Shown: one piece after another, positions 1 through 5,455 of the stretch
Position numbering within the stretch: position 1 is the first letter of the stretch
How the letters are laid out: the number at the start of each line of letters is the position of its first letter
Assembly: GCA_013151585.1 (NCBI GenBank)
Contig: JAADHY010000140.1
Span: forward strand, 1 to 5,455
DNA: 5,455 nucleotides
Reading direction: 5' to 3'
Source of the DNA: Planctomycetota bacterium
GTDB taxonomy: Bacteria > Planctomycetota > Planctomycetia > Planctomycetales > Planctomycetaceae
Program-made: the position numbers and the translations under genes
Notes under the pieces: model-generated
What the model saw: the letters and a program-made list of their open reading frames with translations, nothing else
Told to the model about the DNA's origin: nothing
Databases searched by the model: none

Positions 1-25
1 CGGGGGCCACGCCCGGCGAGGCGTC

Positions 26-76
26 CAAAGAATAAACGGGGGCGCGCCAGAGTGTGGCGGTTCTCGCCCGAGCGAG
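26..76 (-). terminator. Weak terminator-like hairpins after the PilZ gene
   Basis: Two short inverted repeats follow the PilZ stop codon. The first has arms CTCGC and GCGAG at 63-67 and 72-76 around a 4-base loop, 8 bases past the stop. The second has arms CGCCA and TGGCG at 45-49 and 55-59 around a 5-base loop. Read on the minus strand, a T-rich stretch (TTTATTCTTT, opposite 28-37) follows about 7 bases after the second hairpin. Each stem is only 5 bp and the T tract is not directly adjacent, so this is not a canonical intrinsic terminator. The position after a stop codon is the main argument for it. Confidence 0.22.
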
Positions 77-84
77 CCGAAATG

Positions 85-639
85 CTAATGGCTCTCCAGA
101 ACGGCACGGACGTCGCTCTCCGCTGGCTGCTCGTCCGCGGCGGCCGGTTCGGAAGCGTCGACGGAAATCTCCGGCTTTGCAGAGTTAGTTGCCGAGGTTT
201 TCGATTTGGAAGCGTCCGCGTCCGGTTTCCCGTCGCTCACGCTCAGACGCTCGCAAAACGCGACGCCGTACTCCCAAAAGCTTTCATGGACCTGGCGACG
301 ACGCACAATGCTTCCCCGGTAATCGGCAACGCCGCCTCCGGCGAACCGCAAACGAACCACGATCTGGTCCCCCGGAATCACTCGGTTGGCAATAAAACAA
401 ATGCCGCCTTGAGAGACGTTGCGCGTCCAAACCAGGACCTGCTCGGCGTGTTCCAGGTCCGTAATTCCGTGCGAAGGCGATGGCACAAACACGACCACTT
501 TGCCGCGAAACCGACGACGGACGTGATCCCGCTTTTGGGCGTAATTTCCGTTGAGACGCCGCTCCCAGCGTTCCAACTGGTCTAAGACCCGTTGGGCGGC
601 GAGATCGATCCGACCAAGAACCGGGTGGGCTGTTGCCAT
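85..639 (-). CDS. PilZ-domain protein, putative c-di-GMP-binding
   Basis: This is a 184-residue soluble protein with no signal peptide or membrane segment. Residues about 11-36 look like an amphipathic, charged helix. Residues about 40-130 form a PilZ-like beta domain: an Arg cluster (RRRFR, 41-45) sits just before a hydrophobic strand and can supply the RxxxR element, NVSQGG at 74-79 matches the [D/N]xSxxG element (N74, S76, G79), and YGVAF at 124-128 is a typical closing strand. PilZ domains usually bind cyclic di-GMP through these two motifs and pass the signal to motility, polysaccharide or envelope functions; the target here is unknown. The tail, 131-184, is low-complexity, rich in Ala, Ser, Asp, Glu and Lys, and probably disordered. 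The frame is open back to a GTG at 747, but I chose the ATG at 639 because the upstream residues look non-coding and a weak purine-rich AAGAGA precedes it. The domain call is good; c-di-GMP binding is inferred. Confidence 0.8.
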   Translation of the reverse strand: MATAHPVLGRIDLAAQRVLDQLERWERRLNGNYAQKRDHVRRRFRGKVVVFVPSPSHGITDLEHAEQVLVWTRNVSQGGICFIANRVIPGDQIVVRLRFAGGGVADYRGSIVRRRQVHESFWEYGVAFCERLSVSDGKPDADASKSKTSATNSAKPEISVDASEPAAADEQPAESDVRAVLESH

Positions 640-688
640 CTTGTCTCTTAGGCCAAAGTTAGGAAGAGTTAAAAGAAACCACGCATCT

Positions 689-706
689 CCCGAGACTTCA
701 CTCGGG
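689..706 (-). repeat. Inverted repeat CCCGAG/CTCGGG upstream of the PilZ gene
   Basis: Six-base arms at 689-694 and 701-706 flank a 6-base loop, about 50 bases upstream of the PilZ start. On the minus strand the sequence becomes T-rich (TTTCTTTT) some 8 bases after the stem. It could therefore be a weak terminator for transcripts from the pyrophosphorylase side, a leader hairpin of the PilZ mRNA, or a protein-binding site. Nothing in the sequence decides between these. Confidence 0.3.
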
Positions 707-953
707 TGGCCAAACCGCCTGCGCCACTGCTCGCGGCGTCTGACCACTTGCTGCGGGCGTCTGCGAATCCATGATCACCCGCATCAACACAGTCGCTTTC
801 GGCTTGCCAACGAACGACATTGGCCATGCCGCTTCTCGACGCCGATCGTCTCTCGTCGAGGTCGGAGACCGAAGGGACGATAGTGCTCACGATGAGAGAA
901 AAACTGCGACACGGCTCTCTGCAACCGTAGCACGCTGGACGGCCCTCGTCGCG

Positions 954-970
954 AGCGGCCAGAGGCCGCT
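954..970 (-). terminator. GC-rich hairpin downstream of the pyrophosphorylase gene
   Basis: Perfect 7-bp arms AGCGGCC (954-960) and GGCCGCT (964-970) enclose a 3-base loop. This is the tightest stem in the gap and lies about 180 bases past the pyrophosphorylase stop. There is no T tract right after it on either strand; the nearest minus-strand T run (TTTTT, opposite 900-904) is about 50 bases further on. It could be a U-less terminator or an RNA-stabilising 3' structure for the pyrophosphorylase mRNA. The function is a guess from position and stem strength. Confidence 0.28.
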
Positions 971-1148
971 GCCAAAACTTCCTGGACGGCATGGCGCGAA
1001 CGTGTCGGCTATGACGGTTGATCGAGCTAGCCAGGCATGCGACCGCGATCCTCCGTACTGGTCATCTGACTCCGGATTTGTCTCGCGAGCGCGGGCGGCC
1101 TTCCCCCAAGGACTTCGCTAGCTCCACCTGTCCTGCCCGTACGGGGCC

Positions 1149-2666
1149 TCAGCCGCGACCCTGCCGTCCGCCTGGCTCGCTGGACCGGTGGTCAAAACCG
1201 CGGCATTCGGCGGGATCAGGACGCAACAGAAGCGCTTCCGAACAGGTGGCGCCAGGCTGGACGATTCCTCGCAGGTCTTCCGGCTCCAGAGCGACCAGCG
1301 GGCTGATCTCGACCGTGACGACGTCCTCACACTGGGCCCCCACTGCCAGAAGCCACCGGCGCCAGTTCGTGCTAAGAGCTTCACGAGCAGCCTCAGGGGT
1401 GTCGGGCGTGGTATCGTCCTGTTTGCAATTCTTGATTGGATGGAACTCCTGGCCGCGGTCCGTCTCCACCACCACGACCCGCTCCGCCAGCGGCAACGCG
1501 TCAAAGATGAATCGTTCGAACTTCACAGCGTTCGGCTCGGCCGGCTCTACTCGCCTTCCCCTTTCATCCACATAAGCCACCGTCTTCAGCGCGGCATGGA
1601 AGGGCAGACCATGTCCCTGTCTGGCCAACCGCTCCAAGAAGAAGCGAGAAAAAACGTGAATGCCCGGACTTCCGGCCCAAAGACGAAGCCGACCTCGATC
1701 GTCTCGTTCGCCAGCCATCTCCGGCGGCAAGTCGATGTACTCGATGATCTGCGTCTTACCGTCCCGCTCGACCACGACGCCCATCTTCTCTTCGGGATAC
1801 GCCTTCTCGACAACCTTTAGCGACATCTCAGCGTCGTGCATGGCGTGAAAACCGAGAAACGTTGGGTCGCAAACTTTGACGCACGGATTGTCCACGTGGT
1901 GATAGAACAGCAGGTCGATTCCATGTTGAGCCAGCCAGTCCAGCAGGCCCGAGCGGGCCAAGGCGGCGATCAGACCACCGTGTCCATCCGGGCTCGTGGC
2001 AATGCGGTCTTTGCTTTCCAGAAGCAGCCGGCCCGTGGCGGCATCGACGACAGGCATTTGGCCCTGTCGAAAGAAACGCACGTTGTCGCGGAGCAGGCCG
2101 AAGAAATCATGCGATTCAAAAAACTGGACCGTCTCCTCATGCGTCGCCTCACTGGTCATGATCAGGTAGGGAATCGGACGGCCCGCCCGGCGCGACCTCG
2201 CCAGCACCTGTTCGGCAAACAGTTGAAACAGCGAACACCCAGAGACGGGCCCAATGGGAAACAGCCCTTTCGGATGCCGAAACTTCAGACGGGTGCCTTG
2301 CCCGCCGGCCACGACCACAGCCGCCACACGGCCGGCCTCGAGCAACTCCCAACCGCGCCGAACGGCCCGGTCCCACTCGGCTTGCTCGGACCGGCCTCGC
2401 GGCAACCCGATGATGGACGAAGGCGGGCGCACGTCGTCCGCCGCGGTTGATGCCGTTTCGCCGCGCCGGCTGTAAGCCTTGTAGAGCTGGAGCAGTTGGT
2501 CGAAATCGATCCGCTGGATCTGCCCCAGCAGACTTCGCCGCTGCTCTTCACCCAATTCCGACCACCAGCGGAGCACATGCCCCTGACCGTAACGGTGAAG
2601 GCGTGCCTCCACTTGGCGGAAAGCTCCCTCGTCAGGAGAAACACCGGACCTGGATTCGTCGATCAT
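1149..2666 (-). CDS. UDP-sugar pyrophosphorylase, UAP1-like (UDPGP type 1 family)
   Basis: This 505-residue protein resembles eukaryotic UDP-N-acetylhexosamine pyrophosphorylase over most of its length. The family joins UTP and a sugar-1-phosphate (GlcNAc-1-P, GalNAc-1-P or Glc-1-P) to give UDP-sugar and pyrophosphate in the cytoplasm, feeding envelope, glycan and polysaccharide synthesis. Visible elements, in order: an N-terminal helical region (about 10-70); the nucleotide-binding loop VAGGQGTRL with a following PKG (119-134); IMTSEAT (169-175); FFRQGQMP (198-205); the uracil/ribose-binding SPDGHGG (225-231); HHVDN (256-260), whose Asp should help bind metal; VVEK (285-288); IIEY (307-310); KFERFIFD (382-389); PIKN (410-413), whose Lys matches the catalytic or phosphate-contacting Lys of the family; and EISPL (453-457). 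Two positions are odd: Lys128 where the loop normally has Gly, and Ser333 where human UAP1 has the sugar-contacting Asn. The sugar specificity is therefore uncertain. The ATG is set by GGAGG 5 bases upstream. The last 20 or so residues look like a non-conserved tail. Confidence 0.88.
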   Translation of the reverse strand: MIDESRSGVSPDEGAFRQVEARLHRYGQGHVLRWWSELGEEQRRSLLGQIQRIDFDQLLQLYKAYSRRGETASTAADDVRPPSSIIGLPRGRSEQAEWDRAVRRGWELLEAGRVAAVVVAGGQGTRLKFRHPKGLFPIGPVSGCSLFQLFAEQVLARSRRAGRPIPYLIMTSEATHEETVQFFESHDFFGLLRDNVRFFRQGQMPVVDAATGRLLLESKDRIATSPDGHGGLIAALARSGLLDWLAQHGIDLLFYHHVDNPCVKVCDPTFLGFHAMHDAEMSLKVVEKAYPEEKMGVVVERDGKTQIIEYIDLPPEMAGERDDRGRLRLWAGSPGIHVFSRFFLERLARQGHGLPFHAALKTVAYVDERGRRVEPAEPNAVKFERFIFDALPLAERVVVVETDRGQEFHPIKNCKQDDTTPDTPEAAREALSTNWRRWLLAVGAQCEDVVTVEISPLVALEPEDLRGIVQPGATCSEALLLRPDPAECRGFDHRSSEPGGRQGRG

Positions 2667-2734
2667 TCACCCCTCCGATCGATCACTCGCTTCTCCAGCG
2701 GTCCTCGAGAGTGCCAATCCCGGAGTGCGAGTGA
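2667..2734 (-). promoter_or_regulatory. Structured leader and Shine-Dalgarno of the pyrophosphorylase gene
   Basis: Outer arms TCACTCGC (2683-2690) and GCGAGTGA (2727-2734) pair over 8 bases. After a 2x1 internal loop, CTCC (2693-2696) and GGAG (2722-2725) add 4 more pairs, closing a 25-base loop. In the minus-strand mRNA the hairpin ends 6 bases before GGAGG (2676-2672), which is itself 5 bases from the ATG. That Shine-Dalgarno is the strongest in the window and fixes the start. No T tract follows on either strand, so a terminator is unlikely. A role in translation control or mRNA stability is inferred from the position. It matches no riboswitch class I recognise. Confidence 0.4.
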
Positions 2735-2804
2735 GTTGTCTGACTGCTACGGTTCCCGAGCTTCTCAAGTCGTGTCCAGCCCCTTCCCGCCGCGAGCGAA
2801 TTCC

Positions 2805-3203
2805 TCATCCAAGCCCTCGCACCAGAAGCACCAGACTGTAAATGACAACGGCGCACACCAGCAAGGTCGCAACATTGAGCAGTCGACGGGCCGTATCCAG
2901 TCGGCGCATAGCGATCAACTGAGCCAACACGGTGACGATCGCCACCATCGCAAACTTGAACATCACCAGGCCCTTGATCCCCCAGTGGTTCAGGAAGTAC
3001 CGGGCGACCGCGTTCGATTCCGTGAAGATGTGAACGGTGCGTCCTTCGGCGCTGTGTCGCAGCAGCACGTAAGTCATGAAAACGTCCAAAGCGCTGACGA
3101 AAATGAATAGCGCCGTCTCGCGTTCCAAGGGCAAGTCGCGGCCGAACAGCGTCCGCAGAAGCGACTGGAGCGCTTTCTTGGGGTCATCCGGTAGTGGCTT
3201 CAT
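2805..3203 (-). CDS. Small three-helix membrane protein, DUF5658-like
   Basis: This is a 132-residue integral membrane protein with a short, charged cytoplasmic-looking N-terminus (1-28). Three hydrophobic segments follow at about 30-49, 77-98 and 109-128. A conserved-looking Asp (D40) lies within the first helix. The loop before the second helix holds ESNAVARYFLNHWG (62-75), which resembles the E-x-N-P-x-x-x-x-x-L-x-x-x-G pattern I associate with DUF5658 proteins, except that Pro is replaced by Ala65. The biochemical role of that family is unknown to me. The frame stays open back to a TTG at 3335, but the ATG at 3203 is preferred: GGAGAGG (3214-3208) sits 4 bases upstream, and the extra 44 residues look like random translation. 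It is codirectional with the pyrophosphorylase gene, 138 bp upstream of it, so cotranscription is possible. It is divergent from leuS. The gene call is firm; the family assignment is moderate. Confidence 0.75.
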   Translation of the reverse strand: MKPLPDDPKKALQSLLRTLFGRDLPLERETALFIFVSALDVFMTYVLLRHSAEGRTVHIFTESNAVARYFLNHWGIKGLVMFKFAMVAIVTVLAQLIAMRRLDTARRLLNVATLLVCAVVIYSLVLLVRGLG

Positions 3204-3265
3204 GGAGCCTCTCCAATTGCCGTTCGATCCGTGTCGGGTTGAAATGTGAAACCGTGTGACCAGAA

Positions 3266-3277
3266 CCAGGTTCCTGG
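3266..3277. repeat. Inverted repeat CCAGG-TT-CCTGG in the divergent intergenic region
   Basis: Perfect 5-base arms surround a 2-base centre, between the membrane-protein start (3203) and leuS (3481). The shape is that of a small dyad-symmetric operator rather than an RNA hairpin, since the loop is too short. It lies about 63 bp upstream of the membrane-protein start codon, a plausible place for a regulator of that gene. A 12-bp dyad in GC-rich DNA can arise by chance. Confidence 0.2.
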
Positions 3278-3369
3278 CACAATCGCGATCGCCTGGGGCC
3301 GTCGCCGGTCCGCAGCTCAGAACCATTGTGCCCAAGCGCAGCCCCTGCGAAAAGGCCGATCTGACGCTA

Positions 3370-3398
3370 TTGGCAAACTGCGTGCTCGTCAGTAAACT
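3370..3398 (+). promoter_or_regulatory. Candidate sigma-70-type promoter for leuS
   Basis: TTGGCA at 3370-3375 matches the -35 consensus in 5 of 6 positions. TAAACT at 3393-3398 matches the -10 consensus in 4 of 6, and the spacer is exactly 17 bases. Transcription would start near 3405, giving a leader of about 75 bases before the ATG at 3481. The orientation and distance suit leuS. No T-box-like leader (no AGGGTGG-type antiterminator sequence) is seen downstream. Promoter consensus in this kind of organism is less well known, so the call is tentative. Confidence 0.38.
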
Positions 3399-3480
3399 CG
3401 CCTTCTCGCCGTCCCGGGCGTCGGCGGATACGGTCCTGCATCATTTGACTCGGGTTTCAGAGGGATCCAAGGGAACAACC

Positions 3481-5455
3481 ATGCCTCGGTACGACCCAAA
3501 ACGGATTGAAGGCAAGTGGCAACACTATTGGGAAAAGCACGAAACATTCAAGACGGGGGATTTTGTCGAGGGCAAGCCCAAACTCTACGTGCTCGATATG
3601 TTCCCCTACCCCTCGGGCGAAGGACTGCACGTCGGGCATCCCGAGGGCTACACGGCCACGGACATTATTGCCCGCTACAGTCGCATGCGCGGCAAGCAGG
3701 TTCTGCATCCGATGGGCTGGGACGCTTTCGGATTGCCGGCCGAGCAGCACGCGATTCAAACGGGGACGCATCCCCGTATCACGACGTACAACAACATCGC
3801 AACGTTTCGACGGCAGTTAAAGATGCTCGGCTTCAGCTATGACTGGAGCCGCGAGTTCGCCACGACCGATCCGGACTATTATCGCTGGACCCAGTGGATT
3901 TTCTTGCAGATTTTCGACACGTGGTATGACCCGGATTATGAATGGACCGGCCCTGACGGTAAACGACGGAAGGGCAAAGGGCGGCCGATCAGCGAGCTGC
4001 CGATTCCGGAGGAAGTGCATGCGCAAGGCGAGGCGGCTGTCCGACGCTATCAGGACAAACATCGATTGGCCTACCAGCATGAGGCTCCCGTCAATTGGTG
4101 TCCGGCGCTGGGCACCGTGCTGGCGAACGAAGAGGTCGTCAACGGGAAAAGCGAACGGGGCGGTCATCCGGTCGAGCGCATTCCGCTGCGGCAGTGGATG
4201 CTCCGCATCACGGCCTACGCCCAGCGACTTCTGGATGAGCTGGACGCGTTGGATTGGCCCGAGTCGATCAAGTTGCTTCAGCGCAATTGGATCGGTCGCA
4301 GCGAGGGCGCTGAGGTCGATTTCTTCATCGGGACGGAAAACACCCAAGACCTCTCGACCGCCTTCGAGCAATGGAAACAGCAGCGGGCGGCGTCTGGTTG
4401 GCCGGACGAGCCCGGGCCGGACGTCCTTCGCGTCTATACGACCCGGCCGGACACGCTGTTCGGAGCCACCTACATGGTCATGGCTCCCGAGCATCCTTTC
4501 GTCGATCGGCTCACCACCCCGGAAAACCGGGCCGCTGTCGAGGCCTATCGCAAACAGGCCTCAATGAAAAGCGACCTGGATCGTACCGATCTGGCGAAGG
4601 AAAAAACCGGCGTCTTTACGGGCTCCTACGCCATCAACCCGGTCAACGGTGAGAAGATCCCCATCTGGATTGCCGACTACGTCCTCATCACATACGGAAC
4701 CGGGGCGATCATGGCCGTGCCCGCCCACGATCTGCGCGACTGGGAATTCGCCGTGCAGTATGATTTGCCCATAATCACGGTCGTGCAGCCGCCGGAGGAT
4801 TACGAGCCGACCAAGGAAGAGCGGGCCCTGGCCCGTCAGGTCGACGGCCAGACGCAGTATCCGTTTGCCGGCGAGGGGACAGCGGTCAATTCGGGCTCGT
4901 ACAACGGTCTGCCGACGGCCGCGTTCAAAGAAAAGATCACCGCCGATTTGTCGGCCGCTGGCCTCGGACGCAAAGCCGTCAACTACCGTCTGCGCGACTG
5001 GCTGTTCAGTCGACAGCATTTCTGGGGCGAGCCGTTCCCGATCTGGCACGAACTGGACGAGAACGGCAACCTGACCGGTCTGTTGCGGACCGATCCCGAG
5101 GATGAGTTGCCGGTCACGCTGCCGGAAGACTTCGATTTCAAGCCTCACGGCCGGCCGGAACCGCCGTTGGAGCAAGCACCGGAGAATTGGCTCTACAAGA
5201 CCGCTCCGGACGGAACCCGTCTGAAGCGCGAAACCAACAGCATGCCTCAATGGGCCGGCTCGTGTTGGTACTACCTCCGATTCATCGATCCGCGCAATGA
5301 CCAATGTTTCGTTGATCCGATCAAAGAACGCCAATGGATGCCCGTTGATCTTTACATCGGCGGGGCGGAACACGCGGTCTTGCATCTGCTTTATGCTCGG
5401 TTCTGGCACAAGGTTCTCTTTGATCGTGGCCACGTGAGCACGCCCGAGCAGTTCC
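3481..5455 (+). CDS. leuS: Leucyl-tRNA synthetase, 3' end beyond the window
   Basis: This class I aminoacyl-tRNA synthetase charges tRNA-Leu with leucine in the cytoplasm. The window holds 658 codons plus one base; bacterial LeuRS is usually 800-950 residues, so KMSKS, the anticodon-binding and C-terminal domains lie outside. Seen in order: the typical N-terminus MPRYDPKRIEGKWQ; the HIGH signature as HVGH (50-53); GWDAFGLPAE; an insert at about 149-196; a ZN-1-like region NWCPALGTVLANEE (205-218) with only one Cys; the CP1 editing domain with TTRPDTLFG (320-328, T325 equivalent to the specificity Thr) and GTGAIMAVPAHDLRD (406-420, D420 equivalent to the essential Asp that binds the amino group); RLRDWLFSRQ (503-512); MPQWAGSCWYYLR (588-600); and YIGGAEHAVLHLLYARFW (625-642). 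Editing of misactivated amino acids should be intact. AAGGGA lies 6 bases before the ATG. The frame is open back to a TGA at 3247, but with no in-frame ATG, so 3481 is the start. The gene is divergent from the membrane-protein gene. Confidence 0.97.
   Translation, partial: MPRYDPKRIEGKWQHYWEKHETFKTGDFVEGKPKLYVLDMFPYPSGEGLHVGHPEGYTATDIIARYSRMRGKQVLHPMGWDAFGLPAEQHAIQTGTHPRITTYNNIATFRRQLKMLGFSYDWSREFATTDPDYYRWTQWIFLQIFDTWYDPDYEWTGPDGKRRKGKGRPISELPIPEEVHAQGEAAVRRYQDKHRLAYQHEAPVNWCPALGTVLANEEVVNGKSERGGHPVERIPLRQWMLRITAYAQRLLDELDALDWPESIKLLQRNWIGRSEGAEVDFFIGTENTQDLSTAFEQWKQQRAASGWPDEPGPDVLRVYTTRPDTLFGATYMVMAPEHPFVDRLTTPENRAAVEAYRKQASMKSDLDRTDLAKEKTGVFTGSYAINPVNGEKIPIWIADYVLITYGTGAIMAVPAHDLRDWEFAVQYDLPIITVVQPPEDYEPTKEERALARQVDGQTQYPFAGEGTAVNSGSYNGLPTAAFKEKITADLSAAGLGRKAVNYRLRDWLFSRQHFWGEPFPIWHELDENGNLTGLLRTDPEDELPVTLPEDFDFKPHGRPEPPLEQAPENWLYKTAPDGTRLKRETNSMPQWAGSCWYYLRFIDPRNDQCFVDPIKERQWMPVDLYIGGAEHAVLHLLYARFWHKVLFDRGHVSTPEQF

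Larger units (their letters stand above)
640..1148. other. Intergenic gap of about 510 bp without a credible gene
   Basis: This gap lies between the pyrophosphorylase stop and the PilZ start, both on the minus strand. Short open frames occur on both strands (for example 669-830 minus and 771-1121 plus). Their translations show no recognisable motif, are rich in Arg and Ser as expected for chance frames in GC-rich DNA, and lack convincing Shine-Dalgarno sequences. The stretch instead holds several inverted repeats: 689-706, 835-860, 845-881, 954-970 and the 10-bp palindrome CCCGTACGGG at 1136-1145, which lies 3 bases past the pyrophosphorylase stop. A minus-strand TTTTT lies opposite 900-904. 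The gap should contain the end of the pyrophosphorylase transcript and probably the PilZ promoter, but I could not pick a convincing -35/-10 pair. A small RNA is possible but unsupported. Confidence 0.6.

Noticed and set aside
669..830. Minus-strand frame of 53 codons between the pyrophosphorylase and PilZ genes
   Set aside because: It has no recognisable motif and no good Shine-Dalgarno, shows no hydrophobic or domain-like pattern, and ends inside the PilZ leader. It looks like a chance frame; the longer version starting at 992 is no better.
1024..1124. Inverted copies GAGCTAGC (1024-1031) and GCTAGCTC (1117-1124)
   Set aside because: The core GCTAGC is itself a palindrome, so any two copies appear inverted. 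The arms do not extend beyond 8 bases and nothing between them resembles a mobile element.
1836..2450. Plus-strand open frame of 204 codons opposite the pyrophosphorylase gene
   Set aside because: The minus strand encodes a clear UAP1-like protein throughout this stretch. The plus-strand translation has no motifs and no Shine-Dalgarno.
3285..3292. GCGATCGC octamer, the HIP1 palindrome of cyanobacteria
   Set aside because: It is the only copy I noticed in the window. One 8-bp palindrome is expected by chance, and the genes do not look cyanobacterial.
3204..3335. N-terminal extension of the membrane protein up to a TTG at 3335
   Set aside because: The extra residues look like random translation of an intergenic region, and GGAGAGG stands directly before the ATG at 3203.
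3361..3399. Leucine leader peptide for attenuation upstream of leuS
   Set aside because: There is no start codon with a Shine-Dalgarno and no stop codon to end a peptide, and no terminator/antiterminator hairpin pair with a T tract follows.
3400..3480. T-box or other known riboswitch in the leuS leader
   Set aside because: There is no AGGGTGG-like T-box sequence, no specifier-loop architecture and no terminator hairpin with a T tract.
3817..5433. Long minus-strand open frames (3817-4494 and 4561-5433) opposite leuS
   Set aside because: They are antisense shadows of the clear LeuRS coding sequence, caused by GC-rich codon usage. Their translations are rich in Arg, Gly and Val, with no family resemblance.

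Overview
The window carries four protein genes on ordinary chromosomal sequence. Three lie on the minus strand: a PilZ-domain protein, a UDP-sugar pyrophosphorylase of the UAP1/UDPGP type 1 family, and a small three-helix membrane protein resembling DUF5658. One lies on the plus strand: leucyl-tRNA synthetase (leuS), which runs off the right edge before its KMSKS signature. I see no rRNA, tRNA, CRISPR array, insertion sequence, phage gene or attachment site. I found no convincing undescribed system; the most interesting points are small, and are listed as findings.

The DNA is GC-rich, roughly 60% by eye. Three traits together suggest a planctomycete, probably Pirellulales-like: a eukaryote-like UAP1-type pyrophosphorylase, a short PilZ protein with a charged tail, and a bacterial LeuRS with a long insert before a zinc-less ZN-1 region. 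This is judged by recognition only, with no database search, so it is moderately confident at family level and weak below that.

Layout: 1-84 lies downstream of the PilZ gene and holds two small GC hairpins. 85-639(-) is the PilZ gene. 640-1148 is a gap of about 510 bp with no credible gene but several inverted repeats. 1149-2666(-) is the pyrophosphorylase, preceded by a 138-bp leader with a 12-bp interrupted hairpin next to a strong Shine-Dalgarno. 2805-3203(-) is the membrane protein. 3204-3480 is the divergent intergenic region, with a promoter-like sequence pointing to leuS. 3481-5455(+) is leuS.

The membrane protein and the pyrophosphorylase are codirectional with a 138-bp gap and could be cotranscribed. 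The PilZ gene is further away and may have its own promoter. A link between UDP-sugar supply for envelope or exopolysaccharide and c-di-GMP sensing by PilZ is conceivable, but it is only inferred from proximity. leuS is a divergently transcribed housekeeping gene with no visible functional tie to the others.
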